The notes under the pieces were generated by a model. It did no database searches. It was not told the DNA's origin and saw nothing but the letters and a program-made list of their open reading frames with translations. From contig PKWH01000343.1 of the NCBI GenBank assembly GCA_003131985.1, positions 18,212 to 27,142 on the forward strand: a stretch of DNA of 8,931 nucleotides, read 5' to 3'. This document shows, in pieces, positions 1 to 5,789 of the stretch. Source of the DNA: Acidobacteriota bacterium (lineage in GTDB: Bacteria; Acidobacteriota; Terriglobia; Acidiferrales; UBA7541). Each line of letters starts with the position of its first letter. The first letter of the stretch is position 1. Position numbers and translations under genes: made by a program.

Positions 1-735
1 CTATTTGTGCTGTCGGATGGGATGGGCGGCCTGGCGGCGGGGGAAGTGGCAAGCCGGCTAACCGTCGAGACGGTTGTAAATAATTGCCGCGCCGCAGGCT
101 CGAATCCTACTCTTCCGCTAATCGGGGAACATCTGGCGGGCCTTTCGAAGGCGTCCAACCGGCTGGCCAGCGCGATTCGCACGGCGAACCGCGATGTGTA
201 CGCGGCCGCGCAGAAGGACAAGAAAAAGCGCGGAATGGGCGCGACAGTGGTAGCCGTATGGATTGTGGATTCACAGCTAGCAAGCGTCGCGCACGTGGGA
301 GACAGCCGGATATACAGGCTACGCGGAGATGAGTTCGCACAGATCACCGAGGATCACTCGTTTGTGGCGGACCAGGTTCGCCGGGGCCTGATGACTAAGC
401 ACGAAGCGACGCAAAGCAACATGCAAAGCGTGCTATTGCGAGCTTTGGGCGTTGAGCCGGAGGTTCAAGTGGACATCACGGAAAAGGATGTGATGGAAGG
501 TGACACGTTCCTGCTCTGTTCCGACGGGCTTACGCGCGAACTTTCGAACGCGCAGATTTCCGCGACTCTGACCGAAATTGAAAATCCGCAACATGCGGCG
601 GAACAACTGATCGACCTGGCGAATCAAGCGGGAGGCGGGGACAACATTACCGCGGTGGTCGTTCGGTACGCGCCGAAGCCGGTGCGCGCGTTTGCGCGGA
701 TTGGAAAATGGTTCAAGGGATCGGAAGAACGGTGA
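1..735 (+). CDS. PP2C-family Ser/Thr protein phosphatase (5' end outside window)
   Basis: This is a PPM/PP2C metal-dependent phosphatase that removes phosphate from Ser/Thr residues, normally opposing a Hanks-type kinase. The frame is open from base 1 (CTA TTT GTG...), so the GTG at 7 is internal and the true start lies left of the window. Of 244 visible residues, the diagnostic motifs are SDGMGG at 5-10 (metal-binding Asp), GMGAT at 78-82, VAHVGDSRIYRL near 97-106, ITEDHS near 115-120, LLCSDGLT near 171-178 and GGGDNITAVVV at 211-221 (metal-binding Asp). Only the N-terminal 20-40 residues, which carry the R-x-x-NED strand, are missing compared with the usual 240-270 aa of stand-alone bacterial enzymes. 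There is no membrane segment; the C-terminus is short and basic. An FHA gene follows after 79 nt on the same strand, which suggests one phosphosignalling operon. Family assignment is secure; substrate is unknown. Confidence 0.95.
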   Translation, partial: LFVLSDGMGGLAAGEVASRLTVETVVNNCRAAGSNPTLPLIGEHLAGLSKASNRLASAIRTANRDVYAAAQKDKKKRGMGATVVAVWIVDSQLASVAHVGDSRIYRLRGDEFAQITEDHSFVADQVRRGLMTKHEATQSNMQSVLLRALGVEPEVQVDITEKDVMEGDTFLLCSDGLTRELSNAQISATLTEIENPQHAAEQLIDLANQAGGGDNITAVVVRYAPKPVRAFARIGKWFKGSEER

Positions 736-814
736 TGGCGCGGGACCGCCTTGGGTACTTCGTTGGGCACTGCGCTGCAGTCTGCGCAAGAATTGAATTC
801 AGGAGGGTAAGGAC

Positions 815-1555
815 ATGTCGAAGCTAGTGCTGAAATTTGAAAGCTCGGTATTGAAGGAAGTAGCGGTAGGGACGAAAGAAGTGAGCATCGGGCGCTCGCC
901 GGAGTGCGGAATCGTGATCGATAATCCCGCAGTGTCGAACTATCACGCGCGCGTGTTCAGCGAAGAAGGCCGCATGATGTTGGAGGATTTCGGAAGCTTG
1001 AATGGAACCTTCGTGAACGGGCAGCGGGTGAAGATGGTGACGCTGAAACCGGGAGACTCCGTGGCGATCGGGAAGCATACGATCGTGGTGACGGACTCGA
1101 GCGAGGTCAGAGGAACCGCTCCAGGCGGTTCGAACGGCACATCGTGGCCCACGGTGCCGAAAATCGATGAGACCGTAATGCTGGACACAAAAGAGCGCCG
1201 CGAATTCCTGCGTAAGGTGGCGGCAGTGGGAGAAAGCACACAAGTGGCGCCGGGCCGGTTGAAAGTCCCGACGCTGCTGGTGAGCAAGGGCAGAACCGAC
1301 CGGAAAGAGTACACCCTGAGCGATAAGCTGACGGTGATCGGAAAATCCGGGCTGGCTACAATCAAGTTGAAAGGGTGGTTTGCGCCTAAAGTGGCCGCGC
1401 AGATTACTCGGCGCGAGGATAATTTCTTCTACATCAGCTCGGCTGAGAGGGTGCCGAGCGTCAACGGAACAGCCATTGCGCAGCCTTGCAAGCTTTCTTC
1501 CGGCGACGTGGTTGAGGTAGCTGGAATCGTCCTTGAATTTGTTTATCGCGATTAG
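815..1555 (+). CDS. FHA-domain protein, with a second degenerate FHA-like domain
   Basis: A cytoplasmic phosphothreonine-binding adaptor of 246 aa. The start is fixed by AGGAGG at 801-806, 8 nt before ATG. The N-terminal FHA domain (about residues 5-92) has the canonical binding elements: GRS at 26-28, SNYH at 41-44 (S-x-x-H), NGT at 63-65 and NG at 68-69, then the terminal strands ending HTIVV. A linker (about 93-150) includes IDETVMLDT at 117-125, a plausible phosphothreonine site. Residues about 150-246 look like a second FHA fold: VIGKSG at 174-179, the SVNGT turn at 215-219, then LSSGDVVEVAGIVLEFVYRD. That copy lacks S-x-x-H, so it probably does not bind phosphothreonine. The PP2C gene just upstream makes this the likely reader of the same kinase/phosphatase system. 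No transmembrane segment is visible. The first FHA domain is certain; the second is inferred from the spacing of its conserved turns. Confidence 0.93.
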   Translation: MSKLVLKFESSVLKEVAVGTKEVSIGRSPECGIVIDNPAVSNYHARVFSEEGRMMLEDFGSLNGTFVNGQRVKMVTLKPGDSVAIGKHTIVVTDSSEVRGTAPGGSNGTSWPTVPKIDETVMLDTKERREFLRKVAAVGESTQVAPGRLKVPTLLVSKGRTDRKEYTLSDKLTVIGKSGLATIKLKGWFAPKVAAQITRREDNFFYISSAERVPSVNGTAIAQPCKLSSGDVVEVAGIVLEFVYRD

Positions 1556-1582
1556 CTCTTCGCAGCAGAACGGAATAGCGGG

Positions 1583-1598
1583 TAGTGGGTCAGTTTCC
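1583..1598 (+). repeat. Left terminal inverted repeat of the passenger cassette
   Basis: TAGTGGGTCAGTTTCC, 27 nt after the FHA stop codon. It pairs with 2373-2388 in inverted orientation with one mismatch (C versus T at repeat position 15). Beyond this point similarity between the two ends fades quickly inward and is absent outward. Confidence 0.7.
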
Positions 1599-1652
1599 AG
1601 TTACCGCGTTAATCGGGGCTTATGTTGAGCTTGCTCGACGCGGGACGTGTAT

Positions 1653-2327
1653 TCAGTCAAATGGCTCTTCGCCCGCAGACCAGATGATTGCGAACGACCT
1701 CTTTGGAGTAGAAAATGTGGCGACTTCAGGACTAGAAAAATCGTGTCCAACTCTCAGCGAAAGGTTGATGTAAGAAGCATTCTTGAACCGTAGGCGTAAG
1801 CCCGTATCCCAGAATTCATCAACTTCAGTAGCAATTTCGCCTATCAGAGAACATAGACCGTCCTTGTACCCGCCGTCCGCATGGGCAAGTGTTTTATTCT
1901 GGATAGTTATCGTAGACCAGCTGTTCATGGTGAATCCGTGCCCGCAGAAATCTAGCTGCAAGTAATCCATTACAAAGGTCACGGCAGATAGATATTCGCC
2001 GACAACAGTTTGCAGGGGAGAAACAATTCGACGAAGCTCGCGCTGCGACTCGGGAATTTCAGTAAGGACTAAATCCGAAAATGACTGTTCCAGGAAGACC
2101 CTTCGAGCGTCATCAGACTCAAACAAACGTCTGTCTGACTGCGACTTTGGGCCAAATTCAAGCACGTAGCGTTGCACCAGCTTGTTCGCCCGACGCAAGG
2201 AATCGGAATACGTGCGGACGGAAGTTACGAGCCGTAGCTCGTACCTCGCACCCCAAGAACCGTTGCCTTCTGAGGTTATGACTTCCGATTCGTCCATACT
2301 TTGCCCACGCCCTTTTATCATGATCAA
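1653..2327 (-). CDS. Uncharacterised 224-aa protein, passenger of the inverted-repeat cassette
   Basis: I do not recognise a named family. The N-terminal half (about 20-110) is charged and probably helical. The C-terminal half (about 117-216) has alternating strands: FVMDYLQLDF, the STITIQN strand, a DGLCSLIGEIATEV helix, a GLRLRFKNASYINLSL hairpin, then SSPEVATFS and SFAIIW. That arrangement, with a short polar acidic loop before the last Trp-containing strand, resembles small beta-rich orphan proteins often found as accessory or immunity-like genes; this is inference. There are no membrane segments, catalytic motifs or transposase DDE signature. The TTG start at 2327 has AGAGGA 10 nt upstream; ATG codons at 2321 and 2297 are alternatives without a better site. 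It lies antisense to its neighbours inside a pair of inverted repeats and has a visibly lower GC content, which suggests acquisition. Coding potential is supported by a continuous, compositionally normal protein; function is unknown. Confidence 0.7.
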   Translation of the reverse strand: MIMIKGRGQSMDESEVITSEGNGSWGARYELRLVTSVRTYSDSLRRANKLVQRYVLEFGPKSQSDRRLFESDDARRVFLEQSFSDLVLTEIPESQRELRRIVSPLQTVVGEYLSAVTFVMDYLQLDFCGHGFTMNSWSTITIQNKTLAHADGGYKDGLCSLIGEIATEVDEFWDTGLRLRFKNASYINLSLRVGHDFSSPEVATFSTPKRSFAIIWSAGEEPFD

Positions 2328-2372
2328 GCTTGAAAAGTCCTCTTAGTCCCTGATGAGACCACCCGGATTATC

Positions 2373-2388
2373 GAAAACTGACCCACTA
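2373..2388 (-). repeat. Right terminal inverted repeat of the passenger cassette
   Basis: On the minus strand this reads TAGTGGGTCAGTTTTC, the inverse of 1583-1598. A 6-bp direct repeat TATCGA occurs at 2369-2374 and again at 2387-2392, straddling this end. That could be a remnant of an iterated end or chance. Confidence 0.7.
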
Positions 2389-2497
2389 TCGATTCTGCGC
2401 CTTCGACGATTCGACCGCTAGATTTGACCGCGCTTCGCTTCAGGAATTGAGCAAAATTTCGGGGCTCTGCCTTCGCTGTTCCCGGATGTTTTGGCCA

Positions 2498-2510
2498 ACT
2501 GAACTTCAGT
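2498..2510. promoter_or_regulatory. Perfect 13-bp palindrome, candidate operator
   Basis: ACTGAA-C-TTCAGT is a perfect inverted repeat with 6-bp arms in the 224-nt gap between the cassette and the first PilZ gene, about 100 nt before that gene's start. Followed at once by another short partial repeat (GGTAACC...GGTACC at about 2513-2528). A dimeric regulator site is plausible, but one copy without a known motif is weak evidence. Confidence 0.25.
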
Positions 2511-2537
2511 CAGGTAACCACTGGTACCGTCGTCCTA

Positions 2538-2566
2538 TGGTCACAACTTCTTCCCTTAAGTACATT
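2538..2566 (+). promoter_or_regulatory. Weak sigma70-like promoter candidate for the first PilZ gene
   Basis: TGGTCA at 2538-2543 and TACATT at 2561-2566 are separated by 17 nt; each matches the consensus at 4 of 6 positions. Transcription would begin about 40 nt before the ATG at 2613. No better match lies in this gap. Confidence 0.22.
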
Positions 2567-2612
2567 TAGATTGTTCACTTCCCTGACTCGTGTAGGACTC
2601 GGGAGATCTCAC

Positions 2613-2963
2613 ATGGCTACAGCAACTTACATCGACGCCAACCCAGTATCGTCGCCGGATAAAAGCTCGGGCCACAAAGAGACACGCCGGCGCCCGCGGT
2701 TGAAGGTTTCGCTTCCCTTGGAGGTGCGGCCGTTCGACGCGCGTTTTGCCGAGATAGTGGACGTGGGCGAGGTGCTGGATTTCACGCGCGACGGCCTCTA
2801 CTTTGCGACCTGTATGCCCCATTATTTCATGGGGATGCGGCTACTTGTGACCTTTCCGTTTGGCGAAAAAATCTCCGCGCACAAGAAATTTCTAGGTTCG
2901 ATTGTAAGAATGGAAAACCGGCCAGAGGGTACGGTCGGGGTTGCTGTCCGATTCCTGCTGTAG
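2613..2963 (+). CDS. Small PilZ-domain protein (first of three)
   Basis: A 116-aa single-domain protein of the PilZ family, whose typical members bind cyclic di-GMP and pass the signal to motility, adhesion or polysaccharide machinery. The binding signature is R-x-x-x-R at R25-R29 (within TRRRPRL), followed by D56-F-T-R-D-G61, a D-x-T-x-x-G variant of the usual D-x-S-x-x-G. The strands GLYFAT, MRLLVTFPF and VGVAVRFLL complete the barrel. I chose the ATG at 2613 because GGGAGA lies 6 nt upstream; an in-frame TTG at 2571 would add 14 residues with no clear ribosome site. The insertion VGEV before the Asp lengthens the loop slightly compared with the third paralogue. No membrane segment or fused output domain is present. 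Family is well supported; ligand binding is likely but not shown. Confidence 0.87.
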   Translation: MATATYIDANPVSSPDKSSGHKETRRRPRLKVSLPLEVRPFDARFAEIVDVGEVLDFTRDGLYFATCMPHYFMGMRLLVTFPFGEKISAHKKFLGSIVRMENRPEGTVGVAVRFLL

Positions 2964-3013
2964 CCTGGTGCGCGAGGTTTGACTTTAGGCATGGCGGATT
3001 GGGATAGCGCTTG

Positions 3014-3042
3014 TTGACGCGTGTCCCGCCTACGACAATAAG
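3014..3042 (+). promoter_or_regulatory. Candidate sigma70-like promoter for the second PilZ gene
   Basis: TTGACG at 3014-3019 (5 of 6 consensus) and AATAAG at 3037-3042 (4 of 6) are spaced by 17 nt. Transcription from here would give a leader of about 65 nt before the ATG at 3115. The leader can form a short CCGCC/GGCGG stem at 3079-3096. If real, the second PilZ gene is transcribed independently of the first. Confidence 0.33.
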
Positions 3043-3114
3043 ACTCAGGATTTGACCATCCATCGCCAAGCAGCGGAACCGCCGTCTTAAGGGCGGGGAG
3101 ACCAGGAAAAAACA

Positions 3115-3642
3115 ATGCACAATTCATCTCACAAAAAGAATGAGCACGGCGCTCATTCGCCCGCGGTGCAGGAAGCCGAACGCCGTGGAGCCGAGCGCCA
3201 CATGTTCACCGCTGGAGCTGAAGTGGTCGAGATCAAGTCCGGTGCGCGGTTCTCTACGCGCACAACCGACCTGGGACCGGGTGGCTGCTTCGTCGATACC
3301 ACAGTTCCCTTTCCCATCGGATCGGTGGTGCGAGTGACTCTCACCAAGGGCAAGACTGCGTTTGAAACCGCGGGCACCGTGGTCTATTCGCAACATGGCC
3401 TCGGCATGGGCATCGCGTTCAGCGAACTGAACGACGAGAAACGGCTGGAACTCGCCGACTGGATAGCGGGTGTCACAGGCGAGCGACATGTGGCGCATGA
3501 AATTGCGCGCGCTCCGAAAGATTCGAACCCTCAAAAGGGGCACGAATTTGTCGCGCTTGTGCGTCTGGTACGGCTGATGATTGGAAAAGGAATCCTCACG
3601 GAAGCGGAAGGCTCTTCGGTGCTCCACGATCCTGTATTGTAG
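3115..3642 (+). CDS. PilZ-domain protein with helical C-terminal tail (second of three)
   Basis: A 175-aa protein with one PilZ domain at about residues 22-117. R24-x-x-x-R28 (in ERRGAERH) matches the first half of the cyclic di-GMP signature, but the second motif is D52-L-G-P-G-G57, with Gly replacing the usual Ser. This substitution is common in PilZ homologues of uncertain affinity. Strands include GGCFVDT, VVRVTLT, TAGTVVYS and GLGMGIAF, followed by a helix ELNDEKRLELADWIAG typical of PilZ domains. The extra tail (about 118-175) holds a hydrophobic helix FVALVRLVRLMIGKGIL and the turn LTEAEGSSVL, somewhat like short SHOCT-type C-terminal helices; that resemblance is only suggestive. The ATG at 3115 is preceded by AGGA with 7 nt spacing and GGGGAG further up. 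No transmembrane segment is predicted; the tail helix could mediate oligomerisation or partner binding. Confidence 0.9.
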   Translation: MHNSSHKKNEHGAHSPAVQEAERRGAERHMFTAGAEVVEIKSGARFSTRTTDLGPGGCFVDTTVPFPIGSVVRVTLTKGKTAFETAGTVVYSQHGLGMGIAFSELNDEKRLELADWIAGVTGERHVAHEIARAPKDSNPQKGHEFVALVRLVRLMIGKGILTEAEGSSVLHDPVL

Positions 3643-3953
3643 AAACATGGCGGAAGCGGGCGGGTGAGCTGCAGTCACTCTTGCCCGAACGAGTTGGCGC
3701 GGGATTGTCACCTTCCTGGCTAAAAACCATCTTATATATGCGACGCTAACTCTGGCGACGTGGGTCTAGTCTCGGACGGCAGTTCAACCGAACGCCGTTT
3801 CGGGATGATAGGGATGTTCTTCCTAAACCAGGCAAAAATTGCCTAGTAACCTGTCAAAAATGCACCGCTCCGCGCGCCTAAGTAGCGTATTTTCTGCAAG
3901 TCCGATGCCTTGACTAGTGGTACTGAGAGTGCATCGTTCAGTTGGGGGTACCC
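3643..3953 (+). other. 311-nt non-coding gap with two hairpins before the third PilZ gene
   Basis: No convincing gene is present. Two clean hairpins are visible. The first, 3776-3798, has ACGGC and GTTC (A bulge at 3781) pairing with GAAC and GCCGT around an AACC loop. The second, 3830-3844, is AGGCAA-AAA-TTGCCT with no mismatch. Neither is followed by a proper T-run, although TTT follows the first, so they could be a poor terminator for the second PilZ gene or structure in the leader of the third. An AT-rich TATATAT at 3733-3739 could be a -10 element, but no -35 sits at the right distance. I checked for cyclic di-GMP (GEMM) riboswitch sequence features and did not see them. Confidence 0.4.
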
Positions 3954-4295
3954 ATGGGAGAAAGAAGAAAAGCAAGGAGGTACGAGCTTTATCTTCCCGT
4001 GCAAGTTTGTCTCTCTCGCGAACGTCCCGTCGAGTTTTTCACGGGGCAGCTTCGTGACGTGTCCCGCTCAGGGGTCTACTTTCATTCAAACGTACCTTTG
4101 GATGCCGGAACTGGTATGGAGCTTACGTTTTCGCTGCCGGCGGAGAAAGAGCGAGGCACGACGGTCCTGGTGCGCGCCAGTGCCAAGGCGCTTCGCGTTT
4201 CGCCACTGGCTGGCGAGGAAACACCGCTCTTCGGCGTGGCAGCGACCATCGATCGCATCGACTTCATCCGGCCAGTTATTTCCAGCGCCGCATAA
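3954..4295 (+). CDS. Small PilZ-domain protein with canonical motifs (third of three)
   Basis: A 113-aa stand-alone PilZ protein, the best match of the three to a cyclic di-GMP receptor. GERRKARRY at 2-10 provides the R-x-x-x-R pair (R4/R8 or R5/R9) near the N-terminus, and D35-V-S-R-S-G40 is a perfect D-x-S-x-x-G. The barrel strands LPVQV, GVYFHS, GMELTFSLP, TVLVRASAKALRV and FGVAATIDRI follow. ATG at 3954 is preceded by GGGGG about 5 nt away; the in-frame TTG at 3942 would add only LGVP. The gene ends 29 nt before a strong intrinsic terminator and begins after a structured 311-nt gap, so it probably forms its own transcript. A longer overlapping open frame at 3910-4344 on the same strand lacks any recognisable protein pattern and is a shadow. 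Confidence 0.9.
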   Translation: MGERRKARRYELYLPVQVCLSRERPVEFFTGQLRDVSRSGVYFHSNVPLDAGTGMELTFSLPAEKERGTTVLVRASAKALRVSPLAGEETPLFGVAATIDRIDFIRPVISSAA

Positions 4296-4324
4296 TTTTC
4301 AACACTCCACATCGATCTTGGACG

Positions 4325-4362
4325 TCGGCGCAGCCTTTCATTAGCTTGCGCCGATTTTTTTT
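4325..4362 (+). terminator. Strong Rho-independent terminator after the third PilZ gene
   Basis: TCGGCGCA at 4325-4332 pairs perfectly with TGCGCCGA at 4347-4354 around a 14-nt loop, immediately followed by eight T residues (4355-4362). It marks the end of the PilZ cluster transcript and separates it from the next small gene. Confidence 0.92.
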
Positions 4363-4455
4363 GTGTCCTATTCCAGCAACATGGGCGGTAGTCTATTTCT
4401 GCGCCGAATGGGCTTATGCCGGTAAAATAGGAAAAGAGCCGGCTACGCACACCCC

Positions 4456-4797
4456 ATGCCTCAGCAAAGCCAGTCAAAGCGAATTTTTGAGCTAGAACGC
4501 GAAACTCTACGCGCGTTGTGTATTCGTGCGAGCGCAAACGCACGGCACGAAACCACAATGCGAGACCTCTCGAACCACGTCTGGCAGGATGCGGAACATC
4601 GCGTGGTATTCGAAGCGATCCAGAGGCTTAGCAGCAGCGATCCAAAACTATTGCGGGAACAACTACCCGCGCAAACAACACGCATGGGTTTCCCGGACGT
4701 GAACTGGGAAAACTACTTCCTGCCTGCGGGAAAAGCGGAAGGCGATTTCGACGCACTCGTGCGCGACTTGCTGGCTGCGCCGAAAGCTAAGAAATAA
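4456..4797 (+). CDS. Small hypothetical protein, possibly DnaB-N/DnaG-C-like
   Basis: A 113-aa soluble protein I cannot name. Its core (about 11-75) reads LERETLRALCIRA, TTMRDLSNHVWQDAEHRVVFEAIQRL and PKLLREQLPAQTTRMGFP. The pattern of an N-terminal LLRALL-type helix, then W/F-x-D-x-x-H-R-x-x-F-x-A-I and a short leucine-rich helix recalls the helical domain shared by the N-terminus of replicative helicase DnaB and the C-terminus of primase DnaG. That likeness is from pattern only. The C-terminus is Lys-rich (PKAKK). No good ribosome site precedes the ATG; TAAAAT at 4423-4428 upstream may be a -10 element, giving a short leader. It lies alone between the PilZ terminator and a convergent esterase gene whose stop is 54 nt away. 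A bulged palindrome at 4833-4850 separates the two stops. Confidence 0.6.
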   Translation: MPQQSQSKRIFELERETLRALCIRASANARHETTMRDLSNHVWQDAEHRVVFEAIQRLSSSDPKLLREQLPAQTTRMGFPDVNWENYFLPAGKAEGDFDALVRDLLAAPKAKK

Positions 4798-4850
4798 ATT
4801 CGCGATGTAAGCGATGTTGTTTGGCGCGGACGATTGCCGTTACGGCCAAT

Positions 4851-5789
4851 CTATTTGGCGGCTAAACCGAATGCGCGGGAATGAAATTCGAGCGAGGCGG
4901 GAAAATGTTCTGCCACGTAACTCCAGTCGTGGCCGCCCGGATACAGATGGAATTCGTTGGGGATGTGGCGGGCGTCCAGCAGATCGTGAAATGCCTGTGC
5001 GCCGACATTGAAGCCGTATTCGTCTTCCGTACCACAATCAAAATAAATTTTTAGTCCATTCAGATGAGGAGCGTTCTTCACCAGCGTGAAAGGGCTGTTC
5101 TGGTTCCAGTAAGCTGCGTCGGGCGGCGAACCGAACGCGGTGCCGAGAACTCGCGAAAGCATGGCGCCCTGATAACCCGTCATTCCCCCGCTTGGAAGAT
5201 TAGCCACCAAGGCGGCACTGTGCGCGCTCACCGAGGCAAACATTTGCGGATAACGTAACGCAAAGCGCAAAGAACCGTAGCCACCCATGGAAACACCGCC
5301 TATACCGCGGTATTGGCGTTCGGCGTGAACCCGGTAGTGGCTCTCGATGTAGGGAATAAATTCGCGGATGAAGAAATCCTCGTAGCGCACCTTTCCATCG
5401 CGCGAGTTGATGTAGAAACTTCGGCCGGCGTCGGGCGTAACGATCAGGAATTCGCCGATTTTATTCTGCGCCCAAAGATCATTCACTAAGTCCATCCCGC
5501 CATCATCGATCAGAAGCTGCGAGTTGGAACCGAGCCCGTGAAGGAAATACAGAATGGGATAGCGCTGTTTCCCGGAATCATAACCGGGCGGGAGGATTAC
5601 GCAGTAAGGCACCGGGTGACCGAGAATTTTGCTGGGCGCCGAGCGGCATTCGGCGCGGCCGGGAGCGGCAGCTTTAGCGGTGGTACACATCGCGACGCAA
5701 CCGAGCAATATGATGAATGTTGCCAAGGTAATCCGCGAGGATCTTACAGTTCCGTCGGAGAATCTTGCGCGCCAGAAGGCACTACTCAT
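4851..5789 (-). CDS. Exported esterase, esterase-D/antigen-85-like alpha/beta hydrolase
   Basis: A 312-aa serine hydrolase of the putative-esterase family (PF00756-type: S-formylglutathione hydrolase, feruloyl/enterochelin esterases, mycolyltransferases). It shows the expected order: YPILYFLHGLG (oxyanion HG at 84-85), the nucleophile elbow GGVSMGG with Ser167, DCGTEDEYGF with the likely catalytic Asp256, and YPGGHDWSYV with His287. Residues about 18-40 are a basic-then-hydrophobic export signal. It may be cleaved after AKA (38-40), or L28-L29-G30-C31 may act as a lipobox and anchor it as a lipoprotein. The start ATG overlaps the permease stop by 8 nt (ATGAGTAG), with GAGG 9 nt upstream, so translation is coupled to the ABC transporter. 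Substrate is unknown; polysaccharide or xenobiotic ester cleavage is a guess. Family assignment is firm. Confidence 0.93.
   Translation of the reverse strand: MSSAFWRARFSDGTVRSSRITLATFIILLGCVAMCTTAKAAAPGRAECRSAPSKILGHPVPYCVILPPGYDSGKQRYPILYFLHGLGSNSQLLIDDGGMDLVNDLWAQNKIGEFLIVTPDAGRSFYINSRDGKVRYEDFFIREFIPYIESHYRVHAERQYRGIGGVSMGGYGSLRFALRYPQMFASVSAHSAALVANLPSGGMTGYQGAMLSRVLGTAFGSPPDAAYWNQNSPFTLVKNAPHLNGLKIYFDCGTEDEYGFNVGAQAFHDLLDARHIPNEFHLYPGGHDWSYVAEHFPASLEFHSRAFGLAAK

Larger units (their letters stand above)
1583..2388. mobile_element. Transposase-less cassette bounded by inverted repeats, carrying one passenger gene
   Basis: The 16-bp ends TAGTGGGTCAGTTTCC (1583-1598) and, read on the minus strand, TAGTGGGTCAGTTTTC (2388-2373) match at 15 of 16 positions, and the match stops exactly there. 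They enclose 806 bp holding a single minus-strand gene, with about 54 nt on one side and 45 nt on the other. If the true ends begin at GTGGG, a TA dinucleotide (1583-1584 and 2387-2388) flanks both ends and could be a target duplication; no longer duplication is seen. The end sequence resembles GGGTCAG-type ends I associate with some insertion sequences (IS21-like; a TA duplication would instead suggest IS630-like), but I cannot assign a family. No transposase is encoded, so movement would need a transposase supplied in trans. By eye the interior is less GC-rich than the neighbouring genes. Confidence 0.6.

Noticed and set aside
771..788. TGCGC...GCGCA inverted repeat between the phosphatase and FHA genes
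   Set aside because: A 5-bp stem with an 8-nt loop and no T-run is expected by chance in GC-rich DNA and does not argue for a terminator in this likely operon.
2964..3114. Cyclic di-GMP (GEMM-type) riboswitch in the leader of the second PilZ gene
   Set aside because: The conserved GEMM loops and tetraloop/receptor features are not visible; only a short 5-bp stem at 3079-3096 is seen.
3124..3711. 195-codon minus-strand frame opposite the second PilZ gene
   Set aside because: It is His/Arg-rich and lacks a ribosome site, while the plus strand encodes a recognisable PilZ domain with a good start.
3910..3938. TTGACT as a -35 box for the third PilZ gene
   Set aside because: No acceptable -10 hexamer is found 16-18 nt downstream.
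3910..4344. 144-codon frame overlapping the third PilZ gene on the same strand
   Set aside because: The overlapping frame from 3954 has perfect PilZ motifs; the longer one has no recognisable pattern and runs into the terminator stem.
4833..4850. Bulged palindrome between the convergent stops of the small gene and the esterase, as a bidirectional terminator
   Set aside because: ATTGCCG and CGG-C-CAAT pair only with a bulge, the stem is short and neither strand has a T-run after it.
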